Assembly (NCBI GenBank): GCA_009704065.1
Contig: WLEX01000015.1
Span: 1 to 12,660, forward strand
Length of the DNA stretch: 12,660 nt
Origin: Actinomycetota bacterium
Lineage (GTDB): Bacteria; Actinomycetota; Acidimicrobiia; Acidimicrobiales; Ilumatobacteraceae
Reading direction: 5' to 3'
Under the pieces are notes generated by a model. It was not told the DNA's origin. It did not search any database and worked only from the letters and a program-made list of their open reading frames with translations. Shown piece by piece: positions 1-6,434 of the stretch. How positions within the stretch are numbered: position 1 is the stretch's first letter; every line of letters starts with the position of its first letter. The position numbers were made by a program, and so were the translations under genes.

Positions 1-264
1 CCAACCGGTCATGCCACTGTCTTCGTACCCAAGCCACACCACACGATGCACTCCGAGTGTTTCTGCTGAGCGCAAAGTCTCTTCGTGCCGCACTTCAACC
101 AACGTTTTTCCTGCCGGCATATCGGCAGGTATTTCACCATGATCACCATTGGTAGCAACAACTAATACAACGCGGTGACCTTCAGCGGCAGCACGGGCGA
201 TTGTGCCACCTGTGCCGATGCATTCATCGTCGGGGTGTGCGTGAAAGCAAACGAGAGTCGACAC
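1..264 (-). CDS. PIG-L family (LmbE-like) deacetylase, N-terminal part
   Basis: Only the first 88 codons are in the window; the gene continues past base 1. The protein starts VSTLVCFHAHPDDECIGTGG and carries the PIG-L signature A-H-P-D-D-E at residues 9-14. In this family (MshB, Mca, GlcNAc-PI deacetylase) the His and second Asp of this motif bind zinc and the first Asp is the general base; here they would be H10, D13 and D12. A conserved R-H-E-E follows at residues 59-62. Members hydrolyse N-acetyl groups from sugar-like substrates, or mycothiol conjugates. Which substrate applies cannot be told from this fragment, because the third zinc ligand and the specificity loops are missing. The GTG start at 264-262 immediately follows the TAA stop of the upstream CoA transferase (265-267) with no gap, so the two are almost certainly co-transcribed and translationally coupled. 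No strong Shine-Dalgarno sequence is visible. Confidence 0.88.
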   Translation of the reverse strand, partial: MSTLVCFHAHPDDECIGTGGTIARAAAEGHRVVLVVATNGDHGEIPADMPAGKTLVEVRHEETLRSAETLGVHRVVWLGYEDSGMTGW

Positions 265-1416
265 TTATGCCTGCTTTGCTGCGCCACTGGCAAGCAAGGC
301 ATCGACATTGGCAACGCCCCACTCACGCAGTACTTCTGCAGTGTGTTGACCAGCATGTGCCGACGGACGGGAGATTTCGGGGGTGGTGCGAGAAAAACGT
401 GGCGCTGGTGCTGGCTGCATGTGTCCGTTTACATCGATAAAAGTTTTACGCTCAACGTTGTGCGGGTGGGCTGCTGCTTCACTCATGGTGAGAACAGGCG
501 CGAAACAGACGTCGGTTGCTTCCATAATGGCGCACCATTCGTCTCGAGTCTTTGCCTTCATCACTTCTTTCAAACGGTCTTTCAAATGTGGCCACATCGA
601 TTGATCCATTTGCTTTGCAAATTCAGGGTCACCTTCTAGCCCTGTGAGTTGCAATAACTCTGCATAGAACTGTGGCTCAATAGAACCAAGTGAGATGTAC
701 TTGCCATCAGCGCATTCAAAAACATCATAAAAATGTGCACCTGTGTCGAGCAGGTTGGTGCCTGGTGCATTTTCATTGAAAATACCCATTGCCTTAAATG
801 ACCAGAACATGGTCATAAGCACAGCTGCACCGTCGACCATTGCAGTATCGACTACTTGGCCTTTGCCCGACTTTTGTGCTTCGAGCAAAGCGCACACAAC
901 GCCATATGCAAGGAACATTCCGCCACCGCCAAAGTCACCCACCATGTTGAGCGGTGGTACGGGCGCTTCGCCAGCACGAGCAAAATGTGCAAGCGAGCCA
1001 GATAATGAGATGTAGTTAATGTCGTGGCCTGCTGCTTGGGCATACATACCCTCTTGGCCCCAACCGGTCATGCGACCAAACACAATGCGCGGATTACGCG
1101 CTTGACACACATCGGGTCCGATACCAAGACGCTCCATCACGCCAGGTCGGAATCCTTCGATGATGGCATCGGCATTTTCCACCAATTGCAACAACGCTTC
1201 AACGCCTTCAGGGTGCTTCAGATCGAGTGCAATGTTCTTACGTCCACGCAGCATGAGATCTCCCGCTGGTGTTGCAGGCGCAGGGCCACGCACTGCTTGT
1301 GCACGATCGACGCGAATGATTTCAGCGCCCATGTCGGCAAGCAACATGGCAGCAAACGGACCAGGTCCGATACCAGCGATTTCGATGATCTTGTAACCGG
1401 AAAGTGGACCAGCCAT
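265..1416 (-). CDS. Alpha-methylacyl-CoA racemase / family III CoA transferase
   Basis: This is a 383-residue family III (CaiB/BaiF) protein of full length. It opens with the characteristic segment GYKIIEIAGIGPGPFAAMLL and the R-x-D-R-x region (residues 35-38). Three positions line up with the catalytic residues known for mycobacterial alpha-methylacyl-CoA racemase: His131 (in AGHDINYI), Asp161 (in GDFGGGGM) and Glu247 (in SIEPQFY). That pattern favours a racemase, which interconverts (R)- and (S)-2-methylacyl-CoA during branched-chain fatty acid or sterol side-chain degradation, over a true CoA transferase; the family is often mis-assigned between the two. The ATG start has a good ribosome site, AAAGGAG at 1424-1430, seven bases upstream. 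It lies 31 bp downstream of the alpha/beta hydrolase and abuts the PIG-L deacetylase, so it is the middle gene of an operon. It is probably cytoplasmic. Confidence 0.92.
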   Translation of the reverse strand: MAGPLSGYKIIEIAGIGPGPFAAMLLADMGAEIIRVDRAQAVRGPAPATPAGDLMLRGRKNIALDLKHPEGVEALLQLVENADAIIEGFRPGVMERLGIGPDVCQARNPRIVFGRMTGWGQEGMYAQAAGHDINYISLSGSLAHFARAGEAPVPPLNMVGDFGGGGMFLAYGVVCALLEAQKSGKGQVVDTAMVDGAAVLMTMFWSFKAMGIFNENAPGTNLLDTGAHFYDVFECADGKYISLGSIEPQFYAELLQLTGLEGDPEFAKQMDQSMWPHLKDRLKEVMKAKTRDEWCAIMEATDVCFAPVLTMSEAAAHPHNVERKTFIDVNGHMQPAPAPRFSRTTPEISRPSAHAGQHTAEVLREWGVANVDALLASGAAKQA

Positions 1417-1423
1417 TGTGAAT

Positions 1424-1430
1424 CTCCTTT
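1424..1430 (-). promoter_or_regulatory. Ribosome binding site of the racemase gene
   Basis: AAAGGAG on the minus strand, seven bases before the ATG at 1416-1414. It is one of the clearest Shine-Dalgarno sequences in the left half of the window and fixes the start of the racemase. It contrasts with several neighbouring genes that appear leaderless. Confidence 0.7.
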
Positions 1431-1447
1431 AGAGAAGTGTGTAGAAG

Positions 1448-2335
1448 TTATTTACTTGCGCGACGAACATGCGACGAGATCGCATCGACGAAAAGCGGCC
1501 AAAGTGGCAACGGCACGTCGTGACCCATGTCGGCTACGTACATAAGAACTGATCCAGGAATAAGTTCGGCTGTGCGCTCGCCGCCTGATGGTGTGAGTAG
1601 TTGATCGTCACGACCATGAATAACAAGTGTGGGCACTTTCAGGTCGCGCAACTTCTCGCTGCGATCACCCGATGCATAAATTGCTGCCAACTGACGATGA
1701 GAACCTTCAGGATAAAAACTGCGATCAAATTCACGGGCGGCACGAGCTTTTGCTTCATCGAGATCGAAATATTTCTTTGAGCACCACACGGCCCAGTTGG
1801 CAGCGCCTTCGATGTAGGTTGCACGGTCCGGAGATGGTGGAGCAAGTAGCGCAGCCATTGCCTCTTCCGTAGGAGATCCGTATGCAAGATCACCAGTGAC
1901 CGACATGATGCTTGTGAGGCTCAGTGTGCGGTGAGGATGTTCGAGTGCAACAGTTTGCGCAATCATGCCACCCATCGATGCGCCGATGATGTGTGCTTTT
2001 TCAATACCAAGATGGTCGAGAACGCCCATTGCATCGGCGGCCATATCGGTCAGCTTGTAGGGCACCTCGATAGTTACTTCGTCACCCATGAGTGCCTGCA
2101 TGGTGACTTTGTCGGTCTCCACCATGACGCCGTCATGCTTATACGACAAACCACAATCACGGTTGTCGAATCGGACTACGTGAAAACCTTGATCGACGAA
2201 CATCTTCAAGAATTCTTCGGGCCATGCAGTCATCTGGGCAGTAAATCCCATGATCCACAACAATGTGGGGTTCTTCGGGTCACCCATGGTGTCGAATTCG
2301 ATGTTGATTCCGTGAGGCAAGATGGCTTGAGGCAT
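1448..2335 (-). CDS. Alpha/beta-fold hydrolase (esterase-like)
   Basis: This 295-residue protein has a complete alpha/beta hydrolase layout. The nucleophile elbow G-A-S-M-G-G gives Ser120, the acid is probably Asp244 (HGRDDQLLTP) and the catalytic His is His272 (ADMGHDVPLPL). The oxyanion-hole segment is around WIMGFTAQ (27-34), and the family-typical RFDNRDCGLS is at 55-64. A helical cap region spans about 150-225. The overall pattern resembles the LipG/aclacinomycin-methylesterase-like group of actinobacterial hydrolases, but no substrate can be read from the sequence. It has no signal peptide, so it is probably cytoplasmic. The downstream neighbours are the racemase and the PIG-L deacetylase on the same strand, which would fit lipid or acyl-ester catabolism (inference). 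The ATG at 2335 is preceded by only a weak purine-rich stretch (GAGAGAATAGG). The gap to the upstream bPH2 gene is 46 bp. Confidence 0.9.
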   Translation of the reverse strand: MPQAILPHGINIEFDTMGDPKNPTLLWIMGFTAQMTAWPEEFLKMFVDQGFHVVRFDNRDCGLSYKHDGVMVETDKVTMQALMGDEVTIEVPYKLTDMAADAMGVLDHLGIEKAHIIGASMGGMIAQTVALEHPHRTLSLTSIMSVTGDLAYGSPTEEAMAALLAPPSPDRATYIEGAANWAVWCSKKYFDLDEAKARAAREFDRSFYPEGSHRQLAAIYASGDRSEKLRDLKVPTLVIHGRDDQLLTPSGGERTAELIPGSVLMYVADMGHDVPLPLWPLFVDAISSHVRRASK

Positions 2336-2381
2336 TTGCCTATTCTCTCAGGTCTGGCGTCACCTCGGGCAAGCGAAAGCG

Positions 2382-2996
2382 CTAGCCAAGAAGGCGGCGC
2401 TTCTGTTCGGCAAACTCAGCATCGGTGAGGGTGCCACGATCTCGCAGGGCCTCGAGGCGCTCGAGCTCAGAAGCGACACTGGCGGCGCTCGGGGCTCCCT
2501 CGAAGCGGTTGCCCACCCGATCTTGGATTGTGGAGTGGATGATGTTTTGTACCCGCTCTGGTTGGGAGATGTCGCTAAAGATCTGGATGCCGTCTTGGCC
2601 TCCTGATTCGATGAGAAGGTCGCCCACACCCAACATTCGCTCAATAATGGTTTGAGAAAAGTTCACGTTGTTCACACGTTCGAGAGGAATCTCGACTCCG
2701 TTTCGAGCGACCACACCCTGTCGATAAATAAGGCGATGGGACGTGACGACGAAATAGGTTGTGCGCCATTTAATGACATCGACAATGATCCAGGCAGAAG
2801 CCACGATGATGGCCGCTAAACCAACATAGGAAAAAACATTGTGGAAAAACCCAGAGGGGATTTTGGAGAGTCCGAACATCACCGCAATCATGGTTCCCGC
2901 CAAAGTAGACACTGATTCAGCGAAATACAGCCAATGCGGATGTAGGTCGAGAGCAATATTTTCGTAGTCATTCAATAAGCGGCGCGGGAAGGGCAT
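2382..2996 (-). CDS. bPH2-domain membrane protein with C-terminal SHOCT domain
   Basis: A 204-residue protein with two predicted transmembrane segments (about residues 22-43 and 54-76). A bacterial pleckstrin-homology-like (bPH2, formerly DUF304) domain follows at about 78-155, recognisable from TSHRLIYRQGVVARNGVEIPL followed by RVNNVNFSQ. The C-terminus (about 174-204: ELERLEALRDRGTLTDAEFA and the following EQKRRLLG) is a SHOCT helical motif, typical of short C-terminal oligomerisation tails. The function of such proteins is not established; they are small membrane proteins with cytosolic PH-like domains. The start is the ATG at 2996. There is no Shine-Dalgarno sequence, but TACCCT on the minus strand (3004-3009) ends seven bases before the ATG, as expected of a leaderless actinobacterial transcript. 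It diverges from the helicase gene across about 34 bp and could be first in the operon with the hydrolase. Confidence 0.88.
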   Translation of the reverse strand: MPFPRRLLNDYENIALDLHPHWLYFAESVSTLAGTMIAVMFGLSKIPSGFFHNVFSYVGLAAIIVASAWIIVDVIKWRTTYFVVTSHRLIYRQGVVARNGVEIPLERVNNVNFSQTIIERMLGVGDLLIESGGQDGIQIFSDISQPERVQNIIHSTIQDRVGNRFEGAPSAASVASELERLEALRDRGTLTDAEFAEQKRRLLG

Positions 2997-3003
2997 GGCT
3001 CGA

Positions 3004-3009
3004 AGGGTA
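3004..3009 (-). promoter_or_regulatory. Putative -10 box (TACCCT), leaderless bPH2 gene
   Basis: TACCCT on the minus strand fits TANNNT and ends seven bases before the ATG at 2996, placing a predicted transcription start on or beside the start codon. The absence of a Shine-Dalgarno sequence agrees. No convincing -35 is seen. This is inference from spacing only. Confidence 0.4.
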
Positions 3010-3018
3010 GCAACCGCC

Positions 3019-3024
3019 TAGTTT
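3019..3024 (+). promoter_or_regulatory. Putative -10 box (TAGTTT), leaderless helicase gene
   Basis: TAGTTT fits TANNNT and ends six bases before the GTG at 3031. The in-frame stop TAG at 3019-3021 lies inside the same hexamer, so translation cannot start further upstream. This spacing favours GTG 3031 over the adjacent in-frame GTG 3028. The box is only ten bases from the opposing -10 box of the bPH2 gene, so the two promoters would lie back to back. Confidence 0.4.
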
Positions 3025-3030
3025 CTAGTG

Positions 3031-4950
3031 GTGACTTTCATCGACCCAGACATCAGAGACGAGGGCCCTACGCCCGACTCGGTGCTGGCTGGGCTCGATG
3101 CCGAACAGCGCACTGCAGTCACCGCACCCGTTGGTGTTGTGGTGGTGCGAGCTGGTGCCGGATCTGGCAAGACCACGGTGCTCACTCGACGCATCGCGTG
3201 GCGAGTGGCTTCAGGTACAGCAGATATCGAACGCACCATGGCCATTACTTTCACGCGCCAAGCTGCAACAGAAATGAGAACTCGCCTTGCGCGATATCAC
3301 TTCGATGGTCGCCCACTTATCGGCACCTTCCATGCGGTGGCTCGCAAACTCATGTTGCAGAATTTGGAAGACCAAAATCGTCGCCCACCTGTCATCATCA
3401 ATAATCGTTCTTCGCTTCTTTCAGAATGCATGGGCGATGACGCAAAGCGCGGTGGCGTGAACGATGTGCTCGCTGCAATCGACTGGGCCCACACTCATCT
3501 GCTTTCTCCTGCTGCTGCTTCTGCCGCAATGAAAGAAGCCGGCGTAAAAATGCCACTTGAGCCCGCACGATTCACCACCGTTTTTACCGAGTACGAAAAA
3601 CTAAAACGTAAGCGCGGCGTGATTGATTTAAATGATTTTCTCATCGCTGTCATCGAATCAGCACAACGTGACCCCCGATTCGCCGAATCAATTCGTTTTC
3701 AATACCGTCACATTTCCGTAGATGAAGCGCAAGACATGAACCCGTTGCAATACGAATTTCTGAAAGTTCTATTGCCAGCGAATCCAGACGTGTTTTTGGT
3801 TGGCGACCCCAATCAAGCTATTTATGCATTCAACGGCGCAGACCGCGAACTGTTTCACTACTTACCCGGCATCGGCAACGGTGCACATGTCGTATCGCTC
3901 CCCGCCAACTATCGCTGCACTCCTGAAATAGTTCAATTTGCAGTCGACACATTGGCGAAAGACCAGCAAAAAGCCGACGCAGTGTCGAAACGACCTTCTG
4001 GTTCTGTCGTCACTCTCTTTCGTTCCGACACCGAGGACGAAGAACTGCGGATTATTCGCAAACAAGTGCAAAATGCACATGCACCCGATCGCCGCTGGAG
4101 CGACATCGCAGTCCTCGTGCGCATCAACGCATATGCCGACACCATTCGTCTCAATTTGGCCGATGCTGGTATACCCGTTCGTTCATCTCGTATGGGTGGC
4201 GCATGGGCACGTGCAGTCTCTGATGCCAGTGCACTCACCGGTCGCGAAGAACTTGCAACATGGTCTGCAGATATTTTGGATACAGGCGAATACTCACCCG
4301 ATGATGCCGATTACAAAGTGGGATTACTGGTGCGTCAATTTCTTGACGACAACAGATCTGGCACTGTGAACGGTCGCATGTTTGGCTCATGGATGGTCAC
4401 GAGCGCCGATATTGCTGAAGCAGATGGTGTAGAGGTGCTCTCGTTTCACGCAGCCAAGGGACGCGAATGGCCCTTTGTTGTGGTGGCCGGCATGGACAAG
4501 CAACTCATGCCACTTGGCAACACGCGCAAAGCCGAAGCGCGTAGCGAAGAAGCCCGACTCGCCTATGTTGCGCTCACTCGCGCTGGTGATGAATTAGTAG
4601 TGACATGGACCGACAATCGACGCGGGCGTTCCTCTGGGCCGTCACCGTTCTTGCCTCGCGTCACGACTCATATTCCTGCTCCCGATGCGCCTCCTGAAGA
4701 GCTTCGCCGCATTGCACGTGCGCGGACCGAATACGAACCAGTCGAATCTGCAATTCGTTTGTGGCGAGCCCGCATCGCTCGCAATAAACGCGTAGATCCC
4801 GATGGTTTGCTGACGTTTCACCACATCCGCCAGTTAGTACGAGAAGTTCCCGATTCAGAGGAAGCAATCGCCGAAATTACAGGAGTATTTTTTGCACGCC
4901 GATACGGCAAAGAGTTACTTGCAGTAATTAACTCTGCGGTGGGCCGCTAA
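3031..4950 (+). CDS. uvrD2: UvrD/PcrA-family superfamily I DNA helicase, UvrD2-like with HRDC domain
   Basis: A 639-residue superfamily I 3'-5' helicase. Motifs in order: Q-motif LDAEQRTAV (22-30); Walker A GAGSGKTT (42-49); motif Ia AITFTRQAA (71-79); Walker B VDEAQD (230-235); motif III GDPNQAIYAF (258-267); motif IV NYRCTPE (293-299); motif V LSFHAAKGREW (470-480); motif VI YVALTRA (512-518). Residues about 571-637 (ESAIRLWRARIARNK onwards to GKELLAVINSA) resemble an HRDC domain, the hallmark of mycobacterial UvrD2. In UvrD2 a four-cysteine zinc motif joins the motor to the HRDC; this protein has only two cysteines (near residues 133 and 296), so that motif is absent. It probably unwinds DNA in repair or replication restart. 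An in-frame stop at 3019-3021 limits the start to the tandem GTGs at 3028 and 3031; 3031 is chosen for its spacing from the TAGTTT box. The 3' end overlaps the convergent thioesterase gene by 23 bp. Confidence 0.9.
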   Translation: MTFIDPDIRDEGPTPDSVLAGLDAEQRTAVTAPVGVVVVRAGAGSGKTTVLTRRIAWRVASGTADIERTMAITFTRQAATEMRTRLARYHFDGRPLIGTFHAVARKLMLQNLEDQNRRPPVIINNRSSLLSECMGDDAKRGGVNDVLAAIDWAHTHLLSPAAASAAMKEAGVKMPLEPARFTTVFTEYEKLKRKRGVIDLNDFLIAVIESAQRDPRFAESIRFQYRHISVDEAQDMNPLQYEFLKVLLPANPDVFLVGDPNQAIYAFNGADRELFHYLPGIGNGAHVVSLPANYRCTPEIVQFAVDTLAKDQQKADAVSKRPSGSVVTLFRSDTEDEELRIIRKQVQNAHAPDRRWSDIAVLVRINAYADTIRLNLADAGIPVRSSRMGGAWARAVSDASALTGREELATWSADILDTGEYSPDDADYKVGLLVRQFLDDNRSGTVNGRMFGSWMVTSADIAEADGVEVLSFHAAKGREWPFVVVAGMDKQLMPLGNTRKAEARSEEARLAYVALTRAGDELVVTWTDNRRGRSSGPSPFLPRVTTHIPAPDAPPEELRRIARARTEYEPVESAIRLWRARIARNKRVDPDGLLTFHHIRQLVREVPDSEEAIAEITGVFFARRYGKELLAVINSAVGR

Positions 4951-5614
4951 GGTCGCGACCTTTACGAAGACGATCCATCATTTCAACCGGCATTGACAAG
5001 AACAATGCTTCGGCCTCAGCACACAATGTGTCGCCATTAAATGATTGACCCTTTGCAAAAATTTTTCGGCCATCGACCTTTTCGACCCAGCCACGAAATT
5101 CAATCTTGGTGTGCAGCGGCGTCGGCGACCGATAGGTAACTGAGAGTTTGCCTGTCATCCCCGGACGACCAGTAAAAGATTGCGCCATTCCCAACACTTC
5201 ATCGAATGCTGCAGCAATAAAGCCGCCGTGCACGTGGCCAGGAGGGCCTTCGTACGGCTCTGTGAAGGTGGCACGACCGATGACTGCGCCGAACTCTCCT
5301 ATCGATGAGTCTTGACCCATTTCCATGGGCATCGACAATGGGTTCATCGCACCATAGAAAGGACTGCGATCGGAGAAATGAGATTCCGATGCCGCACTTC
5401 CCGGTACGCCATTAGGTGCGTTTACTTTGTCTAACGCTTGTGCAATCAACGCGATTGCTTCTTCTACATCTTCCAAAGGCGATGTAGACATAAATGAATC
5501 GAGGACTAGTTGACGTGTGGCCTCTGCCAACCGAATACGAGCCAGATCAGAATCGGTTAGTTCTGCTGCTCTTTCGTGAAAAGAAGGAAAAGAAATTGTT
5601 TCTCCGTCGCTCAT
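4928..5614 (-). CDS. PaaI/THEM4-like hotdog thioesterase
   Basis: This 228-residue protein has a hotdog-fold thioesterase domain in its C-terminal half (about 105-210). The diagnostic segment is PPGHVHGGFIAAAFDEVLG (124-142), in which the H-G-G motif (129-131) is followed by Asp138 at the position of the catalytic acid in THEM4/PaaI-type enzymes. Such enzymes hydrolyse acyl-CoA thioesters. The N-terminal 110 residues form a mostly helical extension with no recognised motif; PaaI proteins are usually about 130-150 residues, so this protein is long for the family. The ATG start overlaps the stop of the exonuclease III gene (ATGA, 5611-5614). AGGTGA at 5618-5623 may serve as a ribosome site, and coupling is likely. 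The stop lies inside the 3' end of the convergent helicase gene. The substrate is unknown. Confidence 0.87.
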   Translation of the reverse strand: MSDGETISFPSFHERAAELTDSDLARIRLAEATRQLVLDSFMSTSPLEDVEEAIALIAQALDKVNAPNGVPGSAASESHFSDRSPFYGAMNPLSMPMEMGQDSSIGEFGAVIGRATFTEPYEGPPGHVHGGFIAAAFDEVLGMAQSFTGRPGMTGKLSVTYRSPTPLHTKIEFRGWVEKVDGRKIFAKGQSFNGDTLCAEAEALFLSMPVEMMDRLRKGRDLSGPPQS

Positions 5615-6387
5615 TTGTCACCTACCAACAGCAACACGGGGGCATGATCACTTGGTGACTCACCTTTACGTGCATTGCGATCAACGGATGTCCACGTGGA
5701 GCGTTCTGCAACAGATGAAGTAGCCAACAATAAATCGATACGCATTCCGTGGCCTTTGTAGAACGACCCACCGCGGTAATCCCACCATGAGTGAAGTCCT
5801 TCTTCTTGATGAAAGCGACGGAACGTATCTTCCATTCCGAAGTCACACACATTCTGTAACGCATCACGCTCGGGTTGACTCACATGGGTTGCGCCTTCGA
5901 ATTGTTTCACGTCGTAAACGTCACGATCATCGGGCGCAATGTTGAAGTCACCCGCAACCACCACGTCGTCAGTTGTCTTACAGGAGATATCGAGATGCTG
6001 ACGCAAGCGAGACATCCAGCCCAATTTGTAGGTGTAGTGATCGTTATCGAGTGCACGGCCGTTTGGTACATACACAGAACTCACTCGTACGCCACCACAT
6101 GTAGCAGAGATGATGCGTGCTTCATGATCGGGTTCAACGCCAGCGGCAAAGTTGGGCACAACATTTTCTAAGCCGACACGAGAAAGAATGGCAACACCAT
6201 TCCACTGACCTTGACCAAAATGAGCGCTTTCGTATCCGAGTTCAGCAATGGCCTCGGTCGGAAACTTCTCTTGCGCCAGCTTGGTTTCTTGAATACACAG
6301 AACGTCTGGCGTCACCTCGGCCAACCATTCGGTCACACGAGGCAAACGAGCCTTCAGCGAGTTGACATTCCACGTAACGATGAGCAC
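5611..6387 (-). CDS. xth: Exodeoxyribonuclease III (AP endonuclease)
   Basis: An exonuclease III/AP endonuclease of the endonuclease-exonuclease-phosphatase fold, which cuts DNA at abasic sites in base-excision repair. Starting at GTG 6387 the protein is 258 residues. Key residues then fall at family positions: Asn7 (TWNVNS) and Glu34 (QETK) match the E. coli Xth numbering, followed by Tyr106 (VYVPNG), Asp147 and Asn149 (GDFN), Asp218 (MRIDLLL), and Asp247-His248 (SDHAPV). This agreement is the reason for preferring 6387 over an in-frame GTG at 6408, which would add seven unconserved residues. TACCGT (6394-6399) ends six bases upstream of 6387, fitting a leaderless transcript. The gene is followed, with an ATGA overlap, by the thioesterase. 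The 47-bp gap upstream contains a perfect inverted repeat. Confidence 0.93.
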   Translation of the reverse strand: MLIVTWNVNSLKARLPRVTEWLAEVTPDVLCIQETKLAQEKFPTEAIAELGYESAHFGQGQWNGVAILSRVGLENVVPNFAAGVEPDHEARIISATCGGVRVSSVYVPNGRALDNDHYTYKLGWMSRLRQHLDISCKTTDDVVVAGDFNIAPDDRDVYDVKQFEGATHVSQPERDALQNVCDFGMEDTFRRFHQEEGLHSWWDYRGGSFYKGHGMRIDLLLATSSVAERSTWTSVDRNARKGESPSDHAPVLLLVGDK

Positions 6388-6393
6388 GTATGA

Positions 6394-6399
6394 ACGGTA
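6394..6399 (-). promoter_or_regulatory. Putative -10 box (TACCGT), leaderless xth
   Basis: TACCGT on the minus strand fits TANNNT and ends six bases before the GTG at 6387. No Shine-Dalgarno sequence precedes that GTG. A clear -35 is not seen; an inverted repeat occupies the -16 to -32 interval instead. Confidence 0.4.
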
Positions 6400-6402
6400 G
6401 TA

Positions 6403-6419
6403 GAGCACACGATGTGCTC
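6403..6419. repeat. Perfect inverted repeat, 7-bp arms, upstream of xth
   Basis: GAGCACA (6403-6409), loop CGA, TGTGCTC (6413-6419). It lies in the gap between the end of the NYN/S1/H1-like gene and the start of xth. It could fold as a hairpin at the 3' end of the upstream transcript, but no U-tract follows it, so a classic intrinsic terminator is doubtful. Relative to the predicted xth start it covers about -16 to -32, where a repressor or activator could bind. Confidence 0.6.
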
Positions 6420-6434
6420 AGCAACCGAGGGGCG

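Noticed and set aside
1062..1075. A 14-base match (CCAACCGGTCATGC) to positions 1-14, considered as a direct repeat flanking the racemase gene.
   Set aside because: Both copies encode Met-Thr-Gly-Trp in two different genes in frame; coding coincidence explains them.
1024..1545. Long plus-strand open frame across the racemase 5' region.
   Set aside because: It is antisense to a well-conserved racemase with intact catalytic residues, has no recognisable domain and no ribosome site.
2352..2368. A 17-base sequence (GTCTGGCGTCACCTCGG) repeated exactly at 6304-6320.
   Set aside because: One copy is in a short intergenic gap and the other codes for conserved residues of exonuclease III. There is no third copy, symmetry or shared context, so chance or an old duplication is the simpler view, though the length is notable.
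6388..6408. Upstream in-frame GTG (6408) as the start of exonuclease III.
   Set aside because: It would add seven unconserved residues and shift the catalytic Asn and Glu away from family positions; GTG 6387 also fits the -10 spacing.
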